Source of the DNA: Argentina anserina
Taxonomy: Eukaryota > Streptophyta > Magnoliopsida > Rosales > Rosaceae
Direction: 5' to 3'
Length of the DNA: 64,000 nucleotides
NCBI RefSeq assembly: GCF_933775445.1
Contig: NC_065873.1
Location: forward strand, 25,544,001 to 25,608,000
A program made the translations under genes and the position numbers. A model generated the notes under the pieces. That model was not told the DNA's origin. It did not search any database and saw only the letters and a list, made by a program, of their open reading frames with translations. Below are positions 21,750 through 33,501 of the stretch, piece by piece. Position 1 is the first letter of the stretch, and each line of letters begins with the position of its first letter.

Positions 21750-23553
21750 AAGGAGGAGTTTTTGAATATTTTTTTAAAAAAAAACTATCGTGAAACCTAG
21801 CCGCTCTGTTAGGTTCCACGACCAAAATTCCCAAAATTTCCACATATCCGACCTCCCTTTCCGATGGCTCATCGTCAGAGCTTCTCCAGCGCCCTGCGAT
21901 CCGGCCAGACGGGTGCTTCGTCGTTGGCTTCTTTTTCTAGAATGCGACTTGGGGTGGCGGGGCAGGCATATCTATGTGATCCCTTCTACTACCTAGTTGG
22001 GCGTCTCCTTGGCCTGAGAAACAGATTCCCAGGATTCAAGGGAACCATCCCAACGATTTGGCGAACGAGGAAGGGTTTGTCAATCCATGATGCAAGTGAC
22101 CGATTTCTTTTTCAATTCTCCTCTTAGGGTGATCGTATGCAAGCCCTAAATGGAGGTCCTTGGTATTACAAAAATACTATGTTGGTTATGAATGAATATG
22201 ATGGTGCAAGTCCGGTGGAGGAAGTGTCATTGTTCTTGATGGAAACTTGGGTAGGTGTTCGCGGCTTACCGTTTAATCTCCGGAACAAAGCGACTTTGCA
22301 TGCTATCGAAGCCACGCTAGGTCGGGTCGTGGATTTGGACCATGCTGCTATATATCGTAAGGAGATGGATCAGCATATTCTCCTAGTCTTTGATGTTCGT
22401 CATCAGGTACGTACATGGATGATTTTCGATTTTTTTGATACTGTGTCTATTGAAATTGATTTGGTGTATGCGAATGTTAAAGGATTTTGTCGGGAGTGTG
22501 GTATGTTCATGCATGAAGCGAGAGATTGTGATGAACTTTTGGTACATAAGAAAAGATATCTGCTTAATGGTTCCAATTTTGCAAATCTTTTGATCTCGAA
22601 TATGGGAACGGAGGTAGTTGTGCCATCGAGTCGACCCTCGTCACCATCAGTTGTGGTGGGTGGATCCAGTTCTAGTACTAGAATTATTGACTGTATGGTG
22701 GACGATACCCTATACACTATGGTTTTTACCGGTGATTGGTGAGATGGTCTCATATGAGCCTGCTTCTGCCCAGCGCTCGGCTTCTTTGGATGAGACATGT
22801 ACCTTGGTTGTTACAAAACCAGTGTTGCATCTTGCTTCTATGGGGTCAGCATTGGCAAAATTGCTTGCTTCAGGTCCAAAAGCGACTGATCAGTTTGGCT
22901 TTCTCTCTGCGGCTAAACCATTTGTGAACCATTTGAAATGAAAGGCCACAATTGATCTCAAAAGGCCTTGGAATAAGTATATTCAAGGTTTCTCTCCATC
23001 TAAGGGAGAATTTACTATGGTGGTGCAACATAAGGATGGGAAGGTGATTATATCTCCTACTAAGAAAAAGTTTGGTGATCCCAAGGGTAGTAAGAACAAA
23101 CAAAGGACTCATTGACTGTTGAAAGGCCTAAAAAGACTAAAATAGCTTGTATAAGAAACCAGTCTATGGGGAGAAAAAGTAAGGGAAATGAAAGAAGGGT
23201 GAGCCTGGTAAGGATATAGTGGTTGCTGCTCCTAGGGAGGAGTTGGTAGAAACAACTATTGTGCTAGATGAGGTGAGGCTTGATAACCCACATGTCAACT
23301 TGACTTGATTGAGTTCGGTCACGGTGCTTATAAGATATGGTTGGACCCTTTATTTAGCTTTTATGTCTTACTAAGTACCAAATCCTTTGTGATATAAACG
23401 GTTCTTAAAATGTGTGCATTATTGACACTTTAAGTCTAGTTCTCTAGGTTTGAAGAGTCATAGAGATAACTCTTATTATCGGCATGATTAGGGTGTGTAT
23501 TCTTTTTGTTGCTTACTGAATAAAATCTTGCATGGCTTCGTACTAAAAAAAAA
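21750..23553 (+). mobile_element. Retroposed LINE-ORF1-like element (DUF4283 / zinc knuckle) with poly(A) tail
   Basis: A 1.8-kb insertion bounded by a 13-16 bp target-site duplication and ending in a short A-tract preceded by AATAAAATC near 23519, the signature of target-primed retrotransposition. It encodes the N-terminal ORF1-type part of plant LINEs but no endonuclease or reverse transcriptase, so it is either an internally deleted LINE or a mobilised ORF1-type transcript. The duplication is still exact, pointing to a fairly recent insertion. Confidence 0.8.
21864..22742 (+). pseudogene. DUF4283 plus zinc-knuckle ORF1-like protein with an in-frame stop
   Basis: Two open frames in the same phase (21864-22127 and 22137-22742) are separated by a TAG at 22125-22127. 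Reading across it gives a DUF4283-type segment (TIWRTRKGLSIHDASDRFLF before the stop; LNGGPWYYKN after it; PVEEVSLFLMETWVGVRGLP), then a CX2CX4HX4C knuckle (FCRECGMFMHEARDC), the usual head of plant LINE ORF1 proteins that bind nucleic acid. After 22742 the reading shifts, and frames around 22780-23110 keep lysine-rich ORF1-like sequence. Broken by a stop and at least one frameshift. No reverse transcriptase follows. Confidence 0.75.
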
Positions 23554-23566
23554 GAGGGCGATATTT
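23551..23566. repeat. Right target-site duplication of the retroposed element
   Basis: Exact copy of the 21734-21749 sequence immediately after the A-tract. Confidence 0.88.
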
Positions 23567-23573
23567 TATTTTA

Positions 23574-23743
23574 GAGTTATGTTATTAACACACCTCAAAT
23601 TGCTATTCACACCCCCATTTCATTATTCTATCACTGGAAATTAGTTGAATTATAAATTGATCCATAAAATGAGTTATATGATTGACTCTTATCACAAAAG
23701 AGGTGTGTGAATAATAATTTAGAGTGTGTTAATAGCACAACTC
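23574..23743. mobile_element. Small MITE with about 42-bp terminal inverted repeats
   Basis: The left end (GAGTTATGTTATTAACACAC and on to about 23615) is the near reverse complement of the right end from 23700 to 23743 (ending GTGTTAATAGCACAACTC). Total about 170 bp with a short spacer. No coding capacity. It sits seven bases beyond the retroelement's right target-site duplication. Its own target-site duplication is uncertain (flanks are A/T only). Confidence 0.75.
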
Positions 23744-24449
23744 ATATTTTAAACTAAATGACATGTAACAATGACCTCAACTATTGAAAATTGAGCTTCT
23801 ATTCATACTTTTAAAAACGGTATTTAGTTCTCTTTACTCAGTAGACATTCATTTTGCTTTTATAAATACCTAAAATACTATTTAGACCTCCAATTTTTTT
23901 CTAAAATGCTAATTATCTAATTTGATATATCAAATCATACTACTATCTATTAATTTATTTCATACTCCATTTCAAATTTATTTATTATATGCAACTCGAA
24001 AAATGCATAATAATCAAACAAATATTTTCAAATTAATTCGATCACACAAATTAAAGTTTATACATTAAATTGTCCACATTAAATTTGTATCAACTATAGT
24101 AAATTTTTGACTAATGATGTTTATCAAAAAGGAAGGTAATCAATTAAATCATTTAATATAATTTGATATCCCATTTTGAATTGTCTACCAATAAATATAA
24201 AAGATAATTATCTACATTTGTATTTTATAATAGATAAATAAGGAATTATTTCACTTCTTGTATTTTTATTGTTATATGTTTTTTTAACAAATTACTAAAA
24301 AGTACCAAACAACAGTTTAGTTTACAAATAACTCACTACTTAATTTGATAAAATAAATAAGGACCAAATGATGACAAATTGCCACATGTCATAAAATATT
24401 TTACTTTTTTTTACCCCTTTGACCCATAGTGTTTCAATGAAGATGTTAT
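23744..24449. other. Very AT-rich intergenic DNA
   Basis: No frames, no repeats with clear ends. Nothing else seen. Confidence 0.5.
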
Positions 24450-24686
24450 CTGCTATTGTCGACTATAAAAACTAACTGTTATTGTCGAGTTAAAAACTAA
24501 CTGCTATTGTCGACTTGAAAGACACCTGCTACTGTCGACTTGGAAGATACATGCTACTGTCGACTTGGAAGATACATGTTACTGTCGACTATGAATCTAA
24601 CTGCTACTGTCGACTTGAAAAGTACTTGCTATTGTCGACTATAAGTCTAGCTGCTACTGTCGACTGAGAAACTAACTGCTACTGTG
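24450..24686. repeat. 25-bp minisatellite, about nine to ten units
   Basis: GTCGAC or a one-base variant recurs at 24458, 24484, 24509, 24534, 24559, 24584, 24609, 24634 and 24659, with a decayed unit at 24684. Spacing is 26 once and then exactly 25. Consensus unit is about CTGCTACTGTCGACTTGAAA plus five variable bases. Every unit keeps the TGTCGA core while the following bases vary. Confidence 0.93.
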
Positions 24687-25764
24687 GTTTTTGGCGAGCA
24701 AAATTCAAAATTTTAAAATTTCTCAAAACATATGCAATATAGTACTTAAATGAAATCACATGACACACGAAATAACTTTGTTTATTAGCTCACCTCCAAA
24801 TTGCCAGTGGTTTGGCCGAAAAACTTAAATTTATCGGAAAAAAACTAAAAAATGAGGAGAGAGAAATTTGTTAGATCTAGGAGTGACATTTGGTAATTTT
24901 CACGAAAATAAAGGTATTTTGGAGATTTTTGCATTAATTAATTAATTAGTTTTGTTTTACTTATTTTTTAGGCTTGAGCTTGTGTCATAATTTGTATAAG
25001 AAATATGAAAAGTGAGTTTTTAGTTAATTCAAATGTGATCTAGTATTACTAAGTAATTTTATATATGTTTTTTTGATAATTTCATATGCATTGACTAAGT
25101 CAAAATTATCAAAGAAAAAAATTAAAGTCCAAATGTCATTTTATGAAATATGAATAGAAACTCCCATTAAAAAAAGAAAGAAAATAACAAAAATGTGGAG
25201 GCAAAGTCAGCAACACGTACCCAACACCAACTTTGGTATGAAACACACACACAAGGGACACAACATCTTAAAAACACCTAAAGTAGTCCTCAAGCACACT
25301 GATGGAGTAGTGATGGATCAGGCAGCTCCTCCCACCACCGTTAAACTCTCTAACGTCGGCCAACCGCCGCCGTCGGATGAAGGAAACCCAGTGCATTGTA
25401 ATCTACGCCGAGAGGCAGTCGACCACATCCCAAAAGCCGAGTGAGAGCACGCAAATTACACAAAACGCATCTCAACTATATATAAAATATATTAGGGGTC
25501 CCTTTCAGTAGTTATCACATCTGAAATTCTAACATATCACCACCACCTTTTCTCCCCTCTAATTATTCCTCTTCTTTTTACCAGGATCAAATATTCAATT
25601 ATATAAATAAAAAAATTTAAAACCATAACATAAAAGAGAGTCGGGCCATAATTTAGATGTTCACGACAAAACGAGCTCAAAAGCTACGTTCCGCTGCGTC
25701 ATTCTCTTCCCCTCTATTTTCAGCAACCCAAACCCAAAAAAAAAAAAAAAGGTAAAAAGAAGGG

Positions 25765-25767
<3 letters not shown>
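24687..25767. other. Intergenic, upstream of the PP2A-B gene
   Basis: AT-rich, no recognised gene. An 83-codon frame at 25193-25444 has no domain and was not called. The proximal part is probably the promoter of the PP2A-B gene. Confidence 0.45.

Positions 25768-25803
<36 letters not shown>
25768..25803. repeat. (GA)n microsatellite in the PP2A-B 5' region
   Basis: About 18 GA units some 220 bp before the start codon, probably in the 5' UTR. Confidence 0.95.
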
Positions 25804-25807
<4 letters not shown>

Positions 25808-26025
25808 AATTCCAATCCGTACGCGTCAGGCTTGGAATGGAAGAAGAACAAGGAAGAGACACTCTTGCATTGAAGATTGCTCCCTAAATCCATCCACCGT
25901 GAGATTCACGCTACAATCCCCCCCCCTCTTCCCCTGACTTTTCACCGTTTTCAGATCGACGGCGCATGATTGATTTCTGATTTTCACGATTCGGCCAATT
26001 CGACTGTGGTAGCGGTGGTGGAGAA

Positions 26026-29000
26026 ATGAACGGCGGCGGAGAGGAGCGCGCGGCGACGCCGCTCGACTGGAAGTTTTCTCAGGTTTTCGGAGAACGCACT
26101 GCCGGCGAGGAAGTACAGGAAGGTACTGTATTCTGTTCTGGATTATATCTGCTTTCGTTTTCGGTGATTTCACTCCTGCTTGTCACTCTCGTTCTCATTA
26201 ATACTAGCAATCTCAATTATTATTGGATTATTAGATTTAAAATTGATTTAGTTGAGTAGTTATTCATGTGTTAAGAAGTGTAGTACTGCAATTGAAATTA
26301 AGATGAATTAGAGTACGGTTTAGGTAGTTTGATTATCGACGGAAACACTAGGAGCTGTAGTCTGCAGGGTTTATCACGAGGATGGCTTAGTTAGCTTAAA
26401 TCATCGATGGACATTTGGAGTATTTTACTTGTGTTTGTGTCTGGTGCATGCCTATCTGCTTAGGAAGAAAACGCAGCTGCATTTTGATTGATAAGTGCGG
26501 TAAAGGAACTAAATTCCTGATAAATTAATTGATATAGCGATTAGGATATCTCCTTGAAGCAATGGTTTCACCTGAATGGCTAGTTTTTAATGCTAGGGAA
26601 AGTGAGTTAAGGCGTTTGAGGCAAGTGTGTGTTGCTTACATTACAAATGCTAATAGACTTACTTTAGCTACCTTCTGACTGGTTTTGCAGTTGATATAAT
26701 ATCTGCAATAGAATTCGATAGAACCGGAGACCACCTCGCCACTGGAGATCGTGGAGGGCGAGTGGTATTATTTGAAAGGACTGATGCCAGGGAGGTAAGG
26801 ACTTCTGATGGGGGTGGATGTGTGCTTTCTTTATATTCATTTGATTCAGTTTCTCTTTCTGCCACACTGTTTTGACTGTTCTATTTCTATGGTCTGAACT
26901 TATGAACATAGAATGGCGCACAACGGATAGATCTGGAGAGAATGGATTATACCATGAGTAAGCATCCTGAGTTTCGATACAAAACTGAGTTTCAGAGTCA
27001 TGAACCTGAGGTATCACTTTCCATCTGTTTTGTTCATGATTTGTGAAAAGTTTCATATTAACTTGCTAGGATTTCGTCTTTGCCGGCTTCTGAATTTTGT
27101 CTAACTTTCTATCTTCTTGGTCATATTAATCTCAGTTTGATTATCTAAAGAGCTTGGAAATCGAGGAAAAAATCAATAAAATTCGATGGTGTCAGACAGC
27201 TAATGGTGCACTGTTCCTTCTCTCGACTAATGACAAAACCATCAAATTCTGGAAGGTACCAATGACCACAACCATTTACAACTTTTCGATAGTTTTCTTC
27301 CACATATTCCTTCAATTACTTTAAGGGCATTAGTTGCGCCTTCTAAAGTTGTAGCTTGTTTAGAACAAAAGATGACAAATGTCCTACCATTTCACTTCTA
27401 TTCCTCATTCTCTTCTCGAACTCTGTGTCCAGTGTAGTGACGTACTTATCATATCTTCCTATAGGTCGTTCAAGTTGAAATGTAATTCTTCTTACATTGT
27501 TCTCATAATGTAAGACACTTCCTAATTTATACTTTAATGCTGAGCAGGTCCGAGAGAAGAAGGTAAAGAAATTATCTGAGATGAATGTGGATCAGTCTAA
27601 ATCTCTGAGCAATGGTCCAGTTGTTGACAATACGCCAGAAATTTCAAAACCGTATCTTGCAAATGGAGTATGCAAAGATAAAGGATTTCCAAGCAATGAT
27701 ATTTCAATTCCATCAGGATGTTTCCCATCTCTGCGAATGCCTGTGGTAGTTGTACTCAACCTTATTTGTTTGTTTTCTGAAAGCATATGGTTCTAGTGCG
27801 AAAAAAATTATGTTCAACTCGCCTGTGAAACTTGTTCTCAACCTTATCTGTTTGTTTTCTGAAAGCATATGGTTTAGTGCGAAAAAATATTTTGTTTTCA
27901 ACTTTCTACTTTTGCTTAAACAATCAGCACTTGCATATGTAAATGTTTGCGATAGAATTTACTGTTATTCAGCTCTAACACTGAAAAAATCTGTTGCATT
28001 CAGGTGACCAGTCTTGAGACGAGTCTTCTGGCGAGATGTCGAAGAGTCTATGCCCATGCCCACGATTATCATATTAATTCCATTTCAAATAACAGGTACA
28101 TTTGCTTTTTAAATTTTGAATTGTATACCTCCTCCTTACTTTTTAATCTTGAAACAATTGTGTATATTCATTGTCTTGGTGTTTTTAATTGAAGTTGCAC
28201 TTACTTTAGTATCTTGATCATAGAAGAGAACAATGTACTTGTTTACCTTTCCCATTTCCCCCTCAGAGCAAAAGATTGATTCACAGTTTTGAGTTTAAAT
28301 TTTTTCTTATACACACTTTGGTATTGTTTTTCTGGCTATTATTGTGCCCAGTATTTGCTATCCACTAATATTACCTTTATTTTTGGTCTTGTAGTGATGG
28401 TGAAACTTTTATATCGGCCGATGATTTGCGTATTAACCTATGGAACTTGGAGATCAGCAGTCAAAGTTTTAATATTGTTGATGTAAAACCAACAAACATG
28501 GAAGATCTAACTGGTAGAACCCTGAGACACTACATTAAAATTTTCTTACCAATAGATTTCACTTGCTTTTATTGTTTGTCTTTGTGTAAAGATACTTTTT
28601 ATAAAGGAATAGGTTGATGAGTAGATCCTTTCCAGAATCAGGGTAGCTTGCATGAATTCGGGTCTTTCATTCTGTCATATTGCCAGACATTTTTCCACTC
28701 AAGAAACATGTTGTCTTATCTTCCACTGATGACTGAGATTTATGTATAAAACTAAATCTAAAATGAAGCCTTAGTTCTGATGTTTCTCTTATGCTTGCTT
28801 GTAACCTTTCTCATTGATGTACATGTGGTTAATGTGTGCAGAGGTGATAACTTCAGCAGAATTCCACCCTACTCACTGTAACACGTTGGCATACAGTAGC
28901 TCAAAAGGCTCAATTCGTCTTATTGATCTGCGGCAGTCAGCTTTATGTGACAATCATAGCAAATTGTGAGTCATCGTTCATTTTCTTGCTTATGGTTAGT

Positions 29001-30547
29001 TAGTTTTTTCTACTTCTGCATCTATCAAAGATAAATTTAGTATGGCATCCTTTTACCAAATTAGCCTTCCTGGTTCTTTTCTTTCCTTTTGTGCTAATTA
29101 TGTTTTATAATCGTACAGGTTTGAAGAACAAGAAGCACCCGGTTCAAGATCATTTTTTACTGAGATAATAGCCTCAATTTCAGATATCAAGTTTGCTAAG
29201 AATGGAAGACATATGCTTAGTCGTGATTATATGACTCTCAAGGTTCATATATCTTAATTTCATATGTTAAGCTTCAGATATCCTCATTCTAGGAACTCGT
29301 TGTCCTTCCCAAATTAAAACTTGTGTTTTCTTGTAGAAGGTGGATATAAGAGTTGTCCCATACCCCTATGAGTATATGGGTCATGCAAATCATACTAGTC
29401 AATATTGTGCTTGCATGGATTTTGGGGCATTATAGCCTGTGGGCTTCTTAGTTTCTTATTCTTTACTTTGACTTCACTTATTGTTTTGTTCTTTCTGGGG
29501 TCTCAGCTGTGGGACATCAATATGGATTCTGGCCCAGTGGCGAGTTATCAGGTTCATGAATATCTAAGACCTAAGGTGATGTATTCTTTAAAAAAGCCAT
29601 ATGTAATATTGATGACTTTAAACAAAGATATTTCGAGTTTAAGGATAGTACCATAACCTGCAATCTATTTTTGTATGTTGCCTTCCTCAGCTGTGTGATT
29701 TGTATGAGAATGATTCTATCTTTGATAAATTTGAGTGCTGTCTAAGTGGAGATGGAGCTAGAGTGGCAACAGGGTCTTACAGGTTAGTTTATGGCTTTGT
29801 GCGTACTTGCTTGGTGTTTAGTTAAATTCCGGAACTATACTGCTGTGTGGCTTAACTTGAGAATCAATGTATGTTTGGTGATTCCAGCAATCTGTTTCGA
29901 GTCTTTGGATGTTCTGAAGGGAGCACAGAGGCAACGACATTAGAAGCCAGCAAAAATCCTATGAGGTAAATTAAAAGATGTATATGTGCTTGATACGTGT
30001 GCGATCTAATGAGTAAAATAAACTATCTTTTTCACCATTATTTCTGTCGGATGCTTACTTATATATCTTGGAATTTAGGAGACAAGTCCAAACACCATCC
30101 AGGCCTGCTAGATCTTTGGGAAATCTTCCCCGTGTTCTGAGGCGAGGTATTTTGTTTACTTACAATGTGATTCTTGTATGTTCGTAGTTGGATATCTGAA
30201 ACTTTCGGGTGGTAGAGTTTATAGATCACATTATTTGTTTTAACTCAGTCTTAAGTAAACTTATTCTGGGCATAGGCTTTGACATTTGATCAAGTTAGTT
30301 TTGATGTGTTATTACTCAAGTAAGTCGGCATATAATTTGTATTAATGTTTCCGTTGTTGTCTTTTTGACAATTTGACTAACCAGTGACTCTTTCCTTTAA
30401 ATTATGAAAGGCGCAGATAACTCTGGGGCTGATGCAAATGGAAATGGATTTGATTTCACGACAAAGTTGCTACATCTTGCATGGCATCCTACTGAGAATT
30501 CACTTGCTTGTGCTGCTTCAAATAGCCTTTACATGTATTATGCGTAA
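26026..30547 (+). CDS. Protein phosphatase 2A regulatory subunit B (B55 type)
   Basis: WD40-propeller subunit that targets the PP2A core dimer to substrates. Fourteen exons read by splice sites: 26026-26122, 26691-26794, 26912-27010, 27136-27255, 27548-27745, 28004-28095, 28395-28513, 28842-28965, 29119-29242, 29507-29575, 29691-29782, 29888-29965, 30079-30146 and 30411-30547, in phase throughout, 506 residues (Arabidopsis B-beta is about 500). Family blocks include [103 protein letters not shown] and the tail [19 protein letters not shown]. The segment after FWKVREKK (residues about 142-205) is the plant-specific variable insert. Intron 5 carries an 82-bp tandem duplication. In Arabidopsis the B-beta gene (At1g17720, from memory) neighbours the At1g17710 phosphatase, matching the phosphatase at 13.4 kb here. 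Confidence 0.95.
27755..27905. repeat. 82-bp tandem duplication in PP2A-B intron 5
   Basis: CTCAACCTTATTTGTTTG at 27755 and CTCAACCTTATCTGTTTG at 27837 begin two near-identical copies that share TCTGAAAGCATATGGTT and GTGCGAAAAAA. Purely intronic. Confidence 0.85.
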
Positions 30548-32029
30548 AAATGGTATGGGGAGTTGTACTTATTGGCGAGCACGGTCTTCTGATTGCTATT
30601 GACAAAGGCTGACAAAGGTTGACAAAGGTTGCTTTCCCTTCTTTCCCAGCTAGTGATGTGGAGCTGCACCCTTACTTATAACATCTGCAAACCATTACCT
30701 AATTGTGCGACATCAGAAAACCTTTCTGTTGATACAAAAAATTTCAAGAAGAAATAGTCTCTCAAACTAGGTGGACACTGCTGTTAATGCGATATCATAA
30801 AGCCGATGGTTTGTCCAAATTGTGTATCGTTAGTGGAAGAGATGTGACATTAGCTCATCTGCCTACTGTGAAAAAGCACCGGGTTGATATTTTGTTGCTA
30901 CAGTGGAAAGCAATCAGGTCCTATAGTGAAGCTATGATGGTTGTGTTGCATCAATGTCTCATTGATACCTTGGCCCCCAATCTGTATTATTTAAATTAGA
31001 GTAAAAAAAAGGCTTGTGAATTTCATCCTCGTTTTTTCTCCTAACCATTCTTTCCCCTTTCAGAATCTGCTGATTTTCTGATATCTTTAGCAAGTATTCC
31101 ACCTTTGGATTGAAGCCCCCCATGCAAGACATTGTTTCAGCAGTTTCACTTGGATTAGCAGTTGTGTGGGTCTCAATTTATCTGGTTTTTCTGGTGTTAT
31201 TGTTTAGGTTATGTTTCTACTGTACTCAACTGATCATCTTCATAAAAAAGAAGTGTCAGAGAATATTGAATCATCAAGTAACAGAATATTACTTTTGTTG
31301 AATTAGGTTGCTTTGCTTATGTAGATTTGTGCTGAAAGTAGGACTCCTCGAGTCCTTGTGGCTAGGAACTGTAACCAATCTTTTGTTTTTCCCTTTTACT
31401 ATTTATAAAGTACAATTTAGTAAATACCCTTGATCCTCGGTTTTGAATCATTTTCGTATATAGTTTTCTGATATGAATGGTTAGCTCCTCTAAATACTAC
31501 ACATTACGTTCCTGTGAAGACATGATGGGACACCTACCTGCCTCTAGATGAACTAAAAAGCTTTTATTGCGCGACGCATTGTGGCCATGGCAATGAACTT
31601 TCTTCTGATGGTCGTAATCTTGCCACATTCCCCATTTATATTTTCATTTAGTTGGTTCTACAACTTTTACTCTACATGAAGTTTTTCTTGGCTTTAAGTA
31701 TTTTACATCATGTACTTGTAATATTGTACATATAAGAGTTTGGAACTACTAAACGTAAATGTTATCGATCGATGTTCTATTTTCCGACGACGGTAAAAGA
31801 AAAGACAAAAAAGCAAAAAATCAAATTCTGAAAAACAAATTGTAGGAAAACCAACTAAACCGGCACTTCATGTAGATCGGGACAGGTGGAGTGAGCATGG
31901 AGCGCTACGCCGACCTATAATGGTCATTTACCCAGCTGATGCAAAAAAATTGGAGAGTAACGAACGAACGAACGAACCTCGGGGCCTTTAGAGACGCTCC
32001 TCTGCTTCTTCTCTGTCTCTCTCAGAGCC
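30548..32029. other. PP2A-B 3' region and PSST promoter region
   Basis: Contains a triple TGACAAAGGY short repeat at about 30599-30630. Frames at 30787 and 31110 have no domain. Three GAACGAAC-type units occur at about 31960, just before the PSST start. Nothing else recognised. Confidence 0.5.

Positions 32030-33501
<1,472 letters not shown>

Noticed and set aside
22403..22798. 131-codon minus-strand frame in the retroposed element
   Set aside because: Antisense of the DUF4283/zinc-knuckle reading frame; no similarity seen.
24450..24686. Regularly spaced 25-bp repeats resembling a CRISPR array
   Set aside because: The units are contiguous and there are no unique spacers of constant size between conserved repeats; the context is plant nuclear DNA. 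It is a minisatellite.
25193..25444. 83-codon frame upstream of PP2A-B
   Set aside because: No domain; most likely promoter sequence.
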